Shown here piece after piece: positions 7,335-16,969 of a DNA stretch of 26,727 nt; positions within the stretch are counted from its first letter, which is position 1; the number at the start of each line of letters is the position of its first letter. The stretch is taken from the IMG/VR virus record IMGVR_UViG_3300008111_000177, positions 1 through 26,727 of that record. One strand, 5' to 3'. The notes under the pieces are model-generated. The model worked only from the letters and a program-made list of their open reading frames with translations, did no database searches and was not told the origin of the DNA. Made by a program: the position numbers and the translations under genes. This stretch comes from a virus.

Positions 7335-9556
7335 TGCGTAACCTTGGTTTTATTAAAAATGCTGAAGGTCGTTGGATACCAGCAGTTGATGAAGCAGATA
7401 ACATCAAAGCATTTATAGATAGCACTAGATTTTTTGATAGTTATAAAGATCTTGCAGATGATGCTGATAAGATGCTTGAGTTTGTTACCGCTGGTCTTAA
7501 AGATACGTACAATGCTTTTCACGGTGGACCATTACAATACAATCCAAAGTTAATTAAATACTTTGAAGAAGCAATGGCTAACGGAATTACTGATCATCGT
7601 AAAATTCTACGTACATTAACCTTTGATGATTACCGAGGATTAATTAAAGGTAAAAGAGTTGAAGGCAGAGTAATGACTGACCTTGACTTTGATGGTGTTA
7701 CTACTGATCTTGCAACTTGGAGTCGTGTTAAACAACTTGAAGATGAAGGTAGAGTTCTTAGCGATAAAGCATTGGATACAATTGATCGCAATGCAAAAGA
7801 ACAAGCAGCTAAAGTATTTGGCAACAAAGCTATAAATGATGCTACTCAACATGTACTTAAGTTCTCTGATAACCCTGCCATGCAGACTGTATTTGCTTAC
7901 AACATGCGAACAGTAGGTCGTTTCTACCGTGCAGTTGAAGACTTTCATCGTCGTATGTATCGTCTCACTAAAGACTACCCGCTTCAAACCATCTATCGTC
8001 TAAGATTAATTAATCAAGGCTTTGATGCTGTAGGTGAAGTACATACGGATCCAGATGGTCAGCCTTATGTAATCTTGCCTATGGATGATGTTATCTACAG
8101 TGCAGTTGATAGCACTATTCGTACATTAACTGGCAATACTGAAAGTATGAAGCAACCTTTATTCAGCAACATTACGTTTAACTTAACTGCTGGTAATCCT
8201 TCGTTCCAGACTGATGCTGGTATGCCTTACCTTTCGGGTCCAATGGCTTCATTGTCAATCCTTACAGGTAAAGCTTTGCTTGGTAAGTTTGATCCAACAA
8301 AGAACCTTGCTGAAGACCTAGATAATACTTTAATGGGTAGCCTTGGTGATAACGTAACGCTTTATAATGCAGTTACTCCTAAGTTTGCACGTAACATCTG
8401 GAGCATGTTAAGTCCTGATGAGAAGTCAACACAGGAAATCTCAGCTCTTACACAAGCTATTAGTTACAATCAAGCCAATGGTTATGGTGTTAATCCAAAG
8501 GATCCTAAGTACATCTTGCCAGATGGCAGTATAGACACTGCTTTGTTTGAAGCAGATAAAATGGAATACCTAAAGAATACACGCATTAGTGCACACAACA
8601 TTATTGTTACACGTGCACTATTGGGAATGGTTCTTCCTATGTCTGTACAACTTAAAGGTAATAAAGACTTACCTGAGTACATGCTTGATTCAGGCGTAGT
8701 ATCTATGCAGGAAACATTCTATGAAGTGCTAGATCAGGTAAAGCAAAAGTATCCAGATGCTAGTGACCCATATGAGATGGCATTAGCAACATGGATGGGT
8801 GATAACCCAGGCAAGATTGCATACCTTGTATCTAAAAAGTCTAAAGAGATTCAACCTATTCTTAAGTTTAGTTCAGAAATGCAGAATTGGACTATTAAAA
8901 ACCAGTCAGATGTTGATCAGTATGGAGCAGGTGCATTACTGTTTGCTCCTAGCAATGGTGAGTTTAGTCCTGGTGTATGGCAATGGGCTACTGCTGCAGG
9001 TATAGCGCAGAATGTGGACATAGATGCATACTTTAATAGAATCATTATGCAAGAACATGTTAATGCGTACTACGATTTAAATGATAAAGAAGCTAATGAA
9101 CTTAAACCACTACCATTTAGCTTTGTTGCAGAGCGTAGAGCAGTTGTAGATAAGTATAAGCAGCAACGTGCATTAATTAAGATGCAAGTTCCTGGTCTTG
9201 AGCAACATATGGCTAGTGGTTTAGATAATACTAGTGCCTATGAATTTGCTAACAATGCTTACAACTATGCAATGTCCCCTAATGCTGATGTACCTAAAGA
9301 TCTTAAGCTTAAAATTATTCAAGCCTATGACATCTACTCAAGGTTTATGAAGCAAGCTGCGTATATTGATTCACTTGAAGCAGCCAATGGATCTGACTTA
9401 AAGCGCGAAGAAAAAGCAGCAGCAGAAGCTGCAATTAAAGAACTAATCCGTTCTGATAATACTAAAACTATTGAACAGTATTACAACTACGGACTATCAA
9501 AACTAATGAATGCTAAATCACGAGATGGTCGTGCTGGAATTAATAGGAATGGGTAA
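7334..9556 (+). CDS. Large putative internal virion (ejection) protein, part 2
   Basis: A 740 aa protein translated from an ATG that shares its A with the preceding TAA, a typical termination-reinitiation arrangement. The N-terminus (MRNLGFIKNAEGRW) has no obvious leader. The body is helical and polar, with few cysteines; the C-terminal third is charged and probably coiled (for example LKREEKAAAEAAIKELIRSD). I do not recognise a named family. With the 913 aa protein it would give about 1,650 residues, in the range of giant internal proteins of podovirus-like phages. It may be the second half of a split ancestral gene. The next gene begins two bases downstream. Confidence 0.78.
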   Translation: MRNLGFIKNAEGRWIPAVDEADNIKAFIDSTRFFDSYKDLADDADKMLEFVTAGLKDTYNAFHGGPLQYNPKLIKYFEEAMANGITDHRKILRTLTFDDYRGLIKGKRVEGRVMTDLDFDGVTTDLATWSRVKQLEDEGRVLSDKALDTIDRNAKEQAAKVFGNKAINDATQHVLKFSDNPAMQTVFAYNMRTVGRFYRAVEDFHRRMYRLTKDYPLQTIYRLRLINQGFDAVGEVHTDPDGQPYVILPMDDVIYSAVDSTIRTLTGNTESMKQPLFSNITFNLTAGNPSFQTDAGMPYLSGPMASLSILTGKALLGKFDPTKNLAEDLDNTLMGSLGDNVTLYNAVTPKFARNIWSMLSPDEKSTQEISALTQAISYNQANGYGVNPKDPKYILPDGSIDTALFEADKMEYLKNTRISAHNIIVTRALLGMVLPMSVQLKGNKDLPEYMLDSGVVSMQETFYEVLDQVKQKYPDASDPYEMALATWMGDNPGKIAYLVSKKSKEIQPILKFSSEMQNWTIKNQSDVDQYGAGALLFAPSNGEFSPGVWQWATAAGIAQNVDIDAYFNRIIMQEHVNAYYDLNDKEANELKPLPFSFVAERRAVVDKYKQQRALIKMQVPGLEQHMASGLDNTSAYEFANNAYNYAMSPNADVPKDLKLKIIQAYDIYSRFMKQAAYIDSLEAANGSDLKREEKAAAEAAIKELIRSDNTKTIEQYYNYGLSKLMNAKSRDGRAGINRNG

Positions 9557-9558
9557 CA

Positions 9559-10812
9559 ATGTCTGTTAATGACGATATTAAGAAGGCAGAAGAAGAGCGT
9601 ATTGCCAGATTAAAAAACCCTTCAAAGCCTTATGGTCCTGGATTTACTCAGTTAACTCCAGAACAGTGGGCTGCTATAACTGAAGAAACAAAAATAAAAA
9701 AAGAAGAAAAGAAAAACAGACCAGCTCCCCCAACAAAAGGTCAAATGGGTGCTGATGCAGTTAAAGCAAAAAAATATCAAGATGCTCTTGAAGCAATCCG
9801 CAATGCTAAAACTGATGCAGAAGCTGCAGAAGCTGCTGCAACAGCAAAAGAACTTGCACCTATAGGTGGAACAAAAACTCAAAGTCCTTATCAAGCTGAC
9901 AGTGCAGATGAACAAGCTAAACTTGATTATCTTACCAACTCTCCTGTTGCTACACCAGATGATGCATTAAGTCAGCGTAGATGGAAGAATGCTTTTATTC
10001 CATCTGCTGATGGTGAACTTATTGTTTATAAAGATCCAAAACTTGGAGCCAGTGATCCTAACTCTGAAGTACCAGTATCTTTTATTGCAAATAAATCAGG
10101 TAATATTTATCAATCAAAAGATCTTAGACCAGAAAGTTTTAATTCTGCAGTAGCTAGAATTGCAATTGAATATCAAAACTCTGGCAAGTTAAATGAATTG
10201 CGTAGTTTATTTATTGCTAATAAATTTGTTACTCGTCCAGAAGATATTAAATATCTTGAAGCAATGAAACAAGCTAGTCCTAACTATGCTGATTCTTTTA
10301 CAAGAGATATTATTGCAAGTGCGGTTTATCGCACTACAGAATTAAATGCTAATATTGCTAATGCTCAAACATATGGCAAGCGTGTATTTTCTACCTTTGA
10401 AGATTTTGTTAAAAGTTACAAGGGTCAATTTAACGTTGACGGCACTAAGGATGGTGGCGGTTACCAATCACCACGCTATGAAAAGAACGTAAGCGTTAAT
10501 AACTTTGATACTGGTGATATTGAAATTGCACTAGATCAGATGTTCCAAAAATACACTGGTCAGGGAGCAGATACTGAGACTGCTAAATTAATTGCTGACA
10601 AGTTAAATGCTATGGCTCCACAGACTACAGAGATTCGCCGTAGTGGTGACAACTCTGTTACCACTATAACTGGTGGAGTTACTGCTGGAGATCAAGCACT
10701 TGCAATGCGAGAGCAAGCACTGGCTGATCCTCAAGCAGAGAACTATAACAAAGCAACTACATTCATTAACTATTTCCGTGATGCTTTAAAAGCTCCAATT
10801 CAATTAGGTTAA
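9559..10812 (+). CDS. Putative virion protein of unknown function
   Basis: A 417 aa protein. The first 110 residues are Lys/Glu/Ala-rich and look like a long charged helix or coiled coil (DDIKKAEEERIARL; AKTDAEAAEAAATAKEL). The rest is mixed, with a short aromatic segment (FEDFVKSYKGQFN). No catalytic motif or membrane segment is visible. It is one of five consecutive large proteins between portal and scaffold, so an internal capsid or ejection role is likely by context alone. One base separates it from the next gene. Confidence 0.75.
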   Translation: MSVNDDIKKAEEERIARLKNPSKPYGPGFTQLTPEQWAAITEETKIKKEEKKNRPAPPTKGQMGADAVKAKKYQDALEAIRNAKTDAEAAEAAATAKELAPIGGTKTQSPYQADSADEQAKLDYLTNSPVATPDDALSQRRWKNAFIPSADGELIVYKDPKLGASDPNSEVPVSFIANKSGNIYQSKDLRPESFNSAVARIAIEYQNSGKLNELRSLFIANKFVTRPEDIKYLEAMKQASPNYADSFTRDIIASAVYRTTELNANIANAQTYGKRVFSTFEDFVKSYKGQFNVDGTKDGGGYQSPRYEKNVSVNNFDTGDIEIALDQMFQKYTGQGADTETAKLIADKLNAMAPQTTEIRRSGDNSVTTITGGVTAGDQALAMREQALADPQAENYNKATTFINYFRDALKAPIQLG

Positions 10813-10813
10813 A

Positions 10814-11866
10814 ATGGCTACGAGTAAAACAACAACGGTTACTAAGGGTAATAAAACTACCTCAACTACCGTAACTGAAGATCGTCCTGGTGCTGCTTGG
10901 GTTAAAGATACAAAGGGCAAATGGGTACAACCACCACAACCAAGTGGTGATTTTGCTTGGGATGATAACGATGGTTGGGTATCTGCCGCCGCACAAGCCG
11001 ATCTGTATAAAGTTCCACTAGCAATTATTCAAGCAGATCCAGAACTAACTAATTTGTTTAATGAAGCTTGGACTGCCATGAAGAATGGTACTGAGTGGAC
11101 TAAAGAACAGTTTAATGTTCGCCTTCAATCTCTTAACTGGTACAAAACAAAGAGTGCTTCACAGAGAAACTACTACACTTTAGAAAACGATCCTGCTCAG
11201 GCAGAAGAATTTAATAAGCAGATTGGCAACGAGAAAGCACGTGTTAGTGCTTTAGCTGCTAAGTATGGAACTACTCTTTCTGATGCTGAACTAACTGAAC
11301 TATCTAAGAACGCATTGCGTGACGGTCTTAATGACAATGAGTTAACAAGTGTTCTTTCAACTTACATAGCCTACGGTAGCCAGAGCGCACAAGATGTTGC
11401 TGGTTCTTTATTTGGTAAGGCTGGAGATACTGAGAGCAGTATCCGCGACTGGGCTAAACGTAATGGTGTAACAGTATCTGATAGTTGGGTACTTGATAGT
11501 GTACGTGCTGCAGCAAAAAGTGGAAACTTTGATCCTGGCAAAGCCAAGGATGATATTACTGCAATGGCTAAACAACAGTATTCACACTGGGCTGACAGAC
11601 TAAGCGACATTAATAGTCTTGACGATCTTGCTGCAGGATTTAAAAATATTATTTCGCAAGAAATGGATATCGATTACCGCACACTTGACATGAATAACAA
11701 GTGGGTACAGCAATCAATGGCAGCTAAAGATGATAAAGGTCAGCCAATTGTTGGAGATGCTTTGCGTAAAACTCTCTACAAAACAGATGATTGGGCTGAC
11801 ATCAAAAAGAATTCAGATAAAATTATGGGCGCAGGACGCGATATCCTAACTAGAATGGGAATGTAG
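10814..11866 (+). CDS. Putative virion protein of unknown function
   Basis: A 350 aa protein. It opens with a Thr/Lys-rich stretch (TSKTTTVTKGNKTTSTTVTE), then a Trp-rich piece (GAAWVKDTKGKWVQPP; FAWDDNDGWVSAAAQ), then a long helical region. The sequence LAAKYGTTLSDAELTELSKN and later helices resemble peptidoglycan-independent helical repeats of phage internal proteins; I cannot name a Pfam family. The gene keeps the operon's tight spacing (one base on each side). Context indicates virion assembly or DNA ejection. Confidence 0.75.
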   Translation: MATSKTTTVTKGNKTTSTTVTEDRPGAAWVKDTKGKWVQPPQPSGDFAWDDNDGWVSAAAQADLYKVPLAIIQADPELTNLFNEAWTAMKNGTEWTKEQFNVRLQSLNWYKTKSASQRNYYTLENDPAQAEEFNKQIGNEKARVSALAAKYGTTLSDAELTELSKNALRDGLNDNELTSVLSTYIAYGSQSAQDVAGSLFGKAGDTESSIRDWAKRNGVTVSDSWVLDSVRAAAKSGNFDPGKAKDDITAMAKQQYSHWADRLSDINSLDDLAAGFKNIISQEMDIDYRTLDMNNKWVQQSMAAKDDKGQPIVGDALRKTLYKTDDWADIKKNSDKIMGAGRDILTRMGM

Positions 11867-11867
11867 C

Positions 11868-12686
11868 ATGGCTGGTTGGGATACTTTACGTCAGTTATTT
11901 ATTGATAATGGTCTACAAGAATTAGCAGATGTTATTACTGAATCAATTCAAAACAATGGAATAGATAATACTAATCTTGTTTATGAAGATTTGCGTAAAT
12001 CAGAAACTTATAAAACAAGATTTAAAGGTAACTTTGATCGTTTAGCTGCTGGTAAAAACATGCTTTCAGAAGGTGCTTACCTTCAGCAAGAAAGTATGTA
12101 TGCTGAAACTCTTGCTTCTTATGGTGCAAACAGTTTAGCTAAACGTGAAAATTATGAAAAGTTTATCGCTAATGATGTATCTGTTAGTGAGTTAAATGAT
12201 CGCTTTGATGTTGCTTATACTCGTGTAACTAAGGCGGTTGACTCTGGAGATAAGGCATTAGTTGATGAACTAAAGCGTATGTATCCAGGTGTTACCGATA
12301 ATGAGTTAGCTACTAGTCTTCTTCTTGGTAAAGAAGGATCTAAATTTCTTAATACAAAAATTAATGTTGCCGAGATTAGAGCTGCTGAAACAGAAACTGG
12401 TGTTACATCAGCTCTTGGTGCAGACTTTATTTCTAGCCAAGGAATTAATCGCAATCAAGCACGTGCTGGATTATCTAAGATTGCTGAACAAAAGACTGGT
12501 ATTGAACAAGCCTCTCGTATGTTTGGTGAAGCAAGTACACAAGGTCTTCAAGAAGAACTTGAAAGAGAAAATCTTCTTGGTCAAACAAGCAAGCGCACTA
12601 AGCGTTTAGCATCTCAAGCTCGTGCAGAATTTGGTGGACAGTCTGGTATTAAGACTGGCTCACTAGGTCGCAAGACTCAAGTATAA
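11868..12686 (+). CDS. Conserved-type phage virion protein, last of the internal-protein run
   Basis: A 272 aa helical protein. The pattern SETYKTRFKGNFDRLAAGKN, then LSEGAYLQQESMYAETLASY, then NDVSVSELNDRFDVA, and a C-terminal TKRLASQARAEFGGQSGIKT, matches a layout I recall from uncharacterised proteins in actinobacterial phages. This is memory of a family pattern, not a search result. The Gly/Ser/Lys-rich C-terminus is probably disordered. It is the last gene before a 118-base non-coding leader, so it may close the first transcription or processing unit. Confidence 0.78.
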   Translation: MAGWDTLRQLFIDNGLQELADVITESIQNNGIDNTNLVYEDLRKSETYKTRFKGNFDRLAAGKNMLSEGAYLQQESMYAETLASYGANSLAKRENYEKFIANDVSVSELNDRFDVAYTRVTKAVDSGDKALVDELKRMYPGVTDNELATSLLLGKEGSKFLNTKINVAEIRAAETETGVTSALGADFISSQGINRNQARAGLSKIAEQKTGIEQASRMFGEASTQGLQEELERENLLGQTSKRTKRLASQARAEFGGQSGIKTGSLGRKTQV

Positions 12687-12691
12687 AACTC

Positions 12692-12772
12692 TCGTTGGAT
12701 CGACCAGCCCCAACGACGTAACAGACTGGTAGTGGAAGCCAAGCTATATTCCCCGTATAGCTTTGTGGTCTG
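12692..12772 (+). promoter_or_regulatory. Structured mRNA leader before scaffold and capsid genes
   Basis: The 118-base gap 12687-12804 folds well. Hairpin 1 pairs TCGTTGG (12692-12698) with CCAACGA (12710-12716). Hairpin 2 pairs AAGCTATA (12741-12748) with TATAGCTT (12756-12763), and CAGAC (12722-12726) with GTCTG (12768-12772) can close it from outside. The loop of hairpin 1 contains ACCAG (12703-12707), complementary to CTGGT (12726-12730), which would give a pseudoknot competing with the outer stem. No T-run follows. A Shine-Dalgarno AAGGGAG at 12789-12795 serves the scaffold start. Function may be transcript processing, stability or translation control of the most abundant virion proteins. 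Confidence 0.5.
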
Positions 12773-12804
12773 CGCTCAACTAATGAATAAGGGAGATAGT
12801 TACG

Positions 12805-13272
12805 ATGAGTAACAACAATGAATGGTACGAAGACGACGACTTCTTGGAAGAAGATGATCAGACTGGTGGGTTACAGAACTTACGTAAAGCTGATCGCGCT
12901 AAGTCTAAGCGTATCAAGGAACTAGAAACTGAACTAGAAGGTTTACGTAGCTTTCAGCGTCAGTCTGTCGTCAGTTCCGTTCTAAATGAAAGAGGAGTTA
13001 ATCCTAAGATTGCTACATTTATTCCATCAGATGTTGCTAATGATCCAGAATCAATTAGCAAATGGTTGGATGAGTATGGAGAAGTCTTTGGTGTTCAGGC
13101 TCAAGTAAAGCAGCCTATGGTAGACCAAGAAAATCTATCTACACTGCGACAGATTGATGCTGTAACAGGCTCTGCTCTTTCTCCTGACGATGTTAATGAC
13201 ATGTTCTCACGTCTTAACAACGCTCAGAGTGCCGAAGAATTAATGGAAATGATTTACGGCGCAGATTCGTAA
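12805..13272 (+). CDS. Capsid scaffolding protein (probable)
   Basis: A 155 aa protein immediately before the major capsid gene, the usual place of a scaffold, which guides capsid-protein assembly inside the prohead and is then removed. The N-terminus is very acidic (NEWYEDDDFLEEDDQ), followed by a basic coiled-coil (LRKADRAKSKRIKELETELE) and a helical C-terminal half ending LNNAQSAEELMEMIYGADS. The size is typical. No protease was seen in the window. The start is set by AAGGGAG nine bases upstream. Confidence 0.82.
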   Translation: MSNNNEWYEDDDFLEEDDQTGGLQNLRKADRAKSKRIKELETELEGLRSFQRQSVVSSVLNERGVNPKIATFIPSDVANDPESISKWLDEYGEVFGVQAQVKQPMVDQENLSTLRQIDAVTGSALSPDDVNDMFSRLNNAQSAEELMEMIYGADS

Positions 13273-13300
13273 TCAATCACACAACCCCTAAGGAATAATC

Positions 13301-14311
13301 ATGGCTGTAACAGGCTTATCGGGTGGTAGTGCAGCAACTAACGGTGGTCTCGGTGGTGGAGCTTACTCTTCCGCTAACAACGTTGGTACATTCACACCAT
13401 CTAACGGTGCTGGTCTGGTTCAGAAGGCGTATGATCGCCTTGTTGAATTTGAACTACGCTCAACCCCATTGCTACGTTCAGTAGCAGACAAGAAGCCAGC
13501 ACGTCAGGCAATGCCAGGTTCATCTGTAGCTCTACAGATCTACAACGACATGGCAGTTGCTAAGAGCGTTCTGTCTGAAGAAGTAGATCCAACTGCAGTT
13601 GCTCTTGCAACTCCAGACATCGTAACTATTACTCTAAACGAGTATGGTAACGCTACTTTGGTTAGCAAGAAGCTTGGTCTTCTATCTCTTGCAGATGTAG
13701 ACCCTGCTGTTGCTAACATCATTGCATTCAACATGGCTGATTCTATTGACGAACTAGCACAGGATGCATTGCTAACAGGTACTAACGTACTTTACGCAAC
13801 TGGTGGAACAACCACTGCAACAACAACTTCAGGTATCACTTCAGATGACACACTATCTGCTGCCGATATCCGTTACGCTGTTGCAAAGCTTCGTTCCAAC
13901 AAGGCTAATGGTCGTAAGGGATCACTATACTGGTGTGGTATTCACCCAGAAGTATCTCACGATCTTCGTGCCGAAACTGGTGCTGCATCGTGGCGTAACC
14001 CGCACGAGTACCAGAGCAATGATGCAATCTGGGCTGGCGAAATTGGTCAGTTTGAAGGTGCTTACTTCATTGAATCTCCACGTCTACGTAAGGGTTCAGA
14101 CGGTGCTTCAAGCATTTCTGTATACCGTACGTTCCTATGTGGACAGCAAGCACTTGCTGAAGCTGTTGCCGAAGAACCACACGTGGTTATCGGTCCAGTC
14201 GTAGATCGTTTGATGCGTCAGCGTCCAATCGGTTGGTACGGTGTTCTAGGACACGCTATCTACCGTAATGAAGCGTTGTACCGTATCGAGTCTGCTTCTA
14301 GCATCGCCTAG
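13301..14311 (+). CDS. Major capsid protein, N4-gp56-like family
   Basis: The 336 aa product forms the icosahedral shell (HK97 fold expected). The N-terminus is Gly/Ser/Ala-rich. The core shows a pattern I associate with N4-gp56-family capsids: a basic stretch, then VTITLNEYGNATLVSKKLGL, then DPAVANIIAFNMADSIDELA and TGTNVLYA (residues 159-166). Later KLRSNKANGRKGSLYWCGIH and the C-terminal GWYGVLGHAIYRNEALYRI also fit. It has an excellent Shine-Dalgarno (AAGGA at 13290-13294, six bases before ATG) and more C-ending codons than its neighbours, as expected for a highly expressed gene. It is bracketed by the scaffold and by a strong hairpin. Confidence 0.92.
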   Translation: MAVTGLSGGSAATNGGLGGGAYSSANNVGTFTPSNGAGLVQKAYDRLVEFELRSTPLLRSVADKKPARQAMPGSSVALQIYNDMAVAKSVLSEEVDPTAVALATPDIVTITLNEYGNATLVSKKLGLLSLADVDPAVANIIAFNMADSIDELAQDALLTGTNVLYATGGTTTATTTSGITSDDTLSAADIRYAVAKLRSNKANGRKGSLYWCGIHPEVSHDLRAETGAASWRNPHEYQSNDAIWAGEIGQFEGAYFIESPRLRKGSDGASSISVYRTFLCGQQALAEAVAEEPHVVIGPVVDRLMRQRPIGWYGVLGHAIYRNEALYRIESASSIA

Positions 14312-14319
14312 TTTAGTAA

Positions 14320-14358
14320 CTAGCTTCACTCCCACCCACAAGGTGGGGGTGTTGCTAG
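14320..14358 (+). terminator. Strong hairpin after the capsid gene
   Basis: Nine bases after the capsid stop, CACTCCCACC (27-36 of 143xx) pairs with GGTGGGGGTG (14342-14351), ten pairs including one G-U, around CACAA. Below two mismatches, CTAGC (14320-14324) pairs with GCTAG (14354-14358). There is no T-run, so full termination is doubtful. It more likely protects the capsid mRNA 3' end, gives partial termination, or is an RNase processing site that lets capsid expression exceed that of downstream tail genes. Confidence 0.65.
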
Positions 14359-14375
14359 GTACTGAAAGGACTTAA

Positions 14376-14627
14376 ATGCCATACCTATTTGTACCACCAG
14401 TAGAGAACGAAGGACCTATGGGTGGTAACCACCTATTTGCTCGCTACACACGTAAACAAGGTGTAACTGTTTACCGTCTTGATGGTGAGTTCTATGAAGA
14501 TAGATTTCCAGCACAAGATGATTTAGATCTTGCTGATCTAGTTTATCTTGGTGGACATGAGTACGTTGTTAATGCTACTGAAAAAGCAGCTCTTGAATCA
14601 GTGGGCTACACGGTGATTACAACATGA
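14376..14627 (+). CDS. Small protein of unknown function after the capsid gene
   Basis: An 83 aa protein with a good Shine-Dalgarno (AAAGGA at 14365-14370, five bases before ATG). It has an N-terminal PYLFVPPVENEGPMGGNHLF, a Tyr/Arg-rich middle and an acidic stretch DDLDLADLVYLGGHEYVV. No transmembrane segment is visible. The family is not recognised. By position it could be a head completion, decoration or connector protein. It overlaps the next gene by ATGA. Confidence 0.75.
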   Translation: MPYLFVPPVENEGPMGGNHLFARYTRKQGVTVYRLDGEFYEDRFPAQDDLDLADLVYLGGHEYVVNATEKAALESVGYTVITT

Positions 14628-14850
14628 CATTGTTAGAATCATTGACTGTTGTATCGTTATCACTGGGTATTATTGCATTAATAGGCAAATGGATTATTGT
14701 AACTCCATTAAAATCTTACATTAAAGAACTGACACATCCTATCCAGCCTACGGCTAATGGTGGTAGAAGTCTTCCAGACATTGCTCGTACAGTAGACAGA
14801 ATTGAAAAGCGTTTAGATGAACACATTACATTACATCTTAAGGATGAACT

Positions 14851-14854
<4 letters not shown>
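14624..14854 (+). CDS. Small single-pass membrane protein
   Basis: A 76 aa protein with one hydrophobic segment at about residues 5-27 (LTVVSLSLGIIALIGKWIIV), then a cytosol-type polar part containing HPIQPTANGG and a charged helix (TVDRIEKRLDEHITLHL). The layout is N-terminal membrane anchor plus coiled coil. A holin-like or XhlA-like role, or a virion membrane-contact protein, is possible, but there is no endolysin gene nearby to back it. It overlaps the genes on both sides by ATGA. Confidence 0.75.
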
Positions 14855-15941
<1,087 letters not shown>

Positions 15942-15942
15942 C

Positions 15943-16272
15943 ATGGCATTTACATATAAGGTGCTTGCACAAAGCGCACCTTCCGCTACAACCTCTACAG
16001 ATATCTACACCGTAGGTGCTGGTAAGCAAGCAGTAGTTTCAACTATTACTGTGGCTAATCGTGGTGCTAGTGCTAGTTCTTACCGAATTTCTGTTCGTCC
16101 TGCAGGTGCTACTTTAGCAAACCAGCACTACTTAGCATATGACATTGCTATTGCCGCTAATGATACAACTGTTTTAACTATTGGATTAACTTTAGAAGCA
16201 ACAGATGTAGTTACTGTTTACGCATTAAGTGCTAACCTATCATTTGGAATTTATGGTACGGAGATTGCCTAA
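15943..16272 (+). CDS. Small beta-sandwich virion protein, probable fibre or decoration protein
   Basis: A 109 aa protein made of alternating polar and hydrophobic beta strands (AFTYKVLAQSAPSATTSTDI; TVLTIGLTLEATDVVTVYAL). It contains no catalytic residue pattern and no cysteine. Such small beta proteins in fibre clusters are usually decoration or attachment modules. It starts one base after the collagen-like gene and ends in a TAATG overlap with the Gly-rich protein, so it is probably part of the same fibre complex. Confidence 0.8.
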   Translation: MAFTYKVLAQSAPSATTSTDIYTVGAGKQAVVSTITVANRGASASSYRISVRPAGATLANQHYLAYDIAIAANDTTVLTIGLTLEATDVVTVYALSANLSFGIYGTEIA

Positions 16273-16967
16273 TGGCTGTACGTCAAGTAAGTAAATCAAC
16301 CATTGCTCAGGGAACTCCAAAAGGAAGTAAAGCTTGGGATCAACTTTCATCTACTGCTTTTGCTGCTGAACTTTTAATAGTTGGAGGCGGTGGCGGTGGT
16401 AGTGGTGACGGCTGTTACTCTGGCGGTGGCGGTAGTGGTCAAACTAGAGATTTAAGTATTACCATTGGTTTAGCTCAAACATATCCAATTACTATAGGTG
16501 CTGGTGCTTACCAGGCTACGGGTGGTTCTAGTACCGCATTTGGATACACTGCAGTTGGTGGAAATAGTTCATCAGGTATTACTGGTGGAACTTCTGGAAA
16601 TGGTCACGGCGGTGGAGGTGGTGCTTTTTGTACCGCTTGTTGTGCTGCAGGAGGCGGCGGCGGTGGTGCCACTGGAGGTGGCAGTAGTGCTGCTGGATGT
16701 TCTACCCACGGAAATGGTGGAGGTGGTTTTAACTGGAAATCACTTGGAACCGTTTATGCCTCTGGTGGACGTGGAATGAATAACTGTACTGGTGCTTCTA
16801 ATGGTGCTGCTAATACTGGTAATGGTGCTGGTGGTAATGCTACTGGTGGTTCTGGTATTGTTATAGTTCGTTATACTGGTGCACAAAAAGGAACTGGTGG
16901 TACAATCACTTCATCAGGTGGATATACTTATCATACATTTACGGCTAACGGAAATTTGGTAACTTAA
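16272..16967 (+). CDS. Glycine-rich tail tip or receptor-binding protein
   Basis: A 231 aa protein. Residues 1-35 are an ordinary beta-type head. The middle is a Gly-rich array (LIVGGGGGGSGDG; GGGGGGATGGGSSAAGCSTH). The end, SGIVIVRYTGAQKGTGGTIT followed by SSGGYTYHTFTANGNLVT, is the ending I associate with Gly-rich phage tail-tip domains. A Cys cluster (FCTACC) lies inside the Gly-rich part. It probably forms the distal tip that touches the host surface. The gene is translationally coupled to the one before it. Confidence 0.85.
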   Translation: MAVRQVSKSTIAQGTPKGSKAWDQLSSTAFAAELLIVGGGGGGSGDGCYSGGGGSGQTRDLSITIGLAQTYPITIGAGAYQATGGSSTAFGYTAVGGNSSSGITGGTSGNGHGGGGGAFCTACCAAGGGGGGATGGGSSAAGCSTHGNGGGGFNWKSLGTVYASGGRGMNNCTGASNGAANTGNGAGGNATGGSGIVIVRYTGAQKGTGGTITSSGGYTYHTFTANGNLVT

Positions 16968-16969
16968 TT

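Noticed and set aside
7320-7340. Possible programmed -1 frameshift between the 913 and 740 aa genes
   Set aside because: No X-XXY-YYZ heptamer before the stop (AGT TTT GGT TAA). TAATG reinitiation explains it more simply.
7640-7987. 115-codon open frame on the - strand
   Set aside because: Antisense to a continuous well-coupled gene; Ser/Phe/Cys-rich translation with no recognisable domain.
12783-12812. Nine-codon ATG frame overlapping the scaffold start
   Set aside because: No Shine-Dalgarno ahead of it, and the ATG lies just ahead of the scaffold's own Shine-Dalgarno. Most likely chance; leader-peptide function unsupported.
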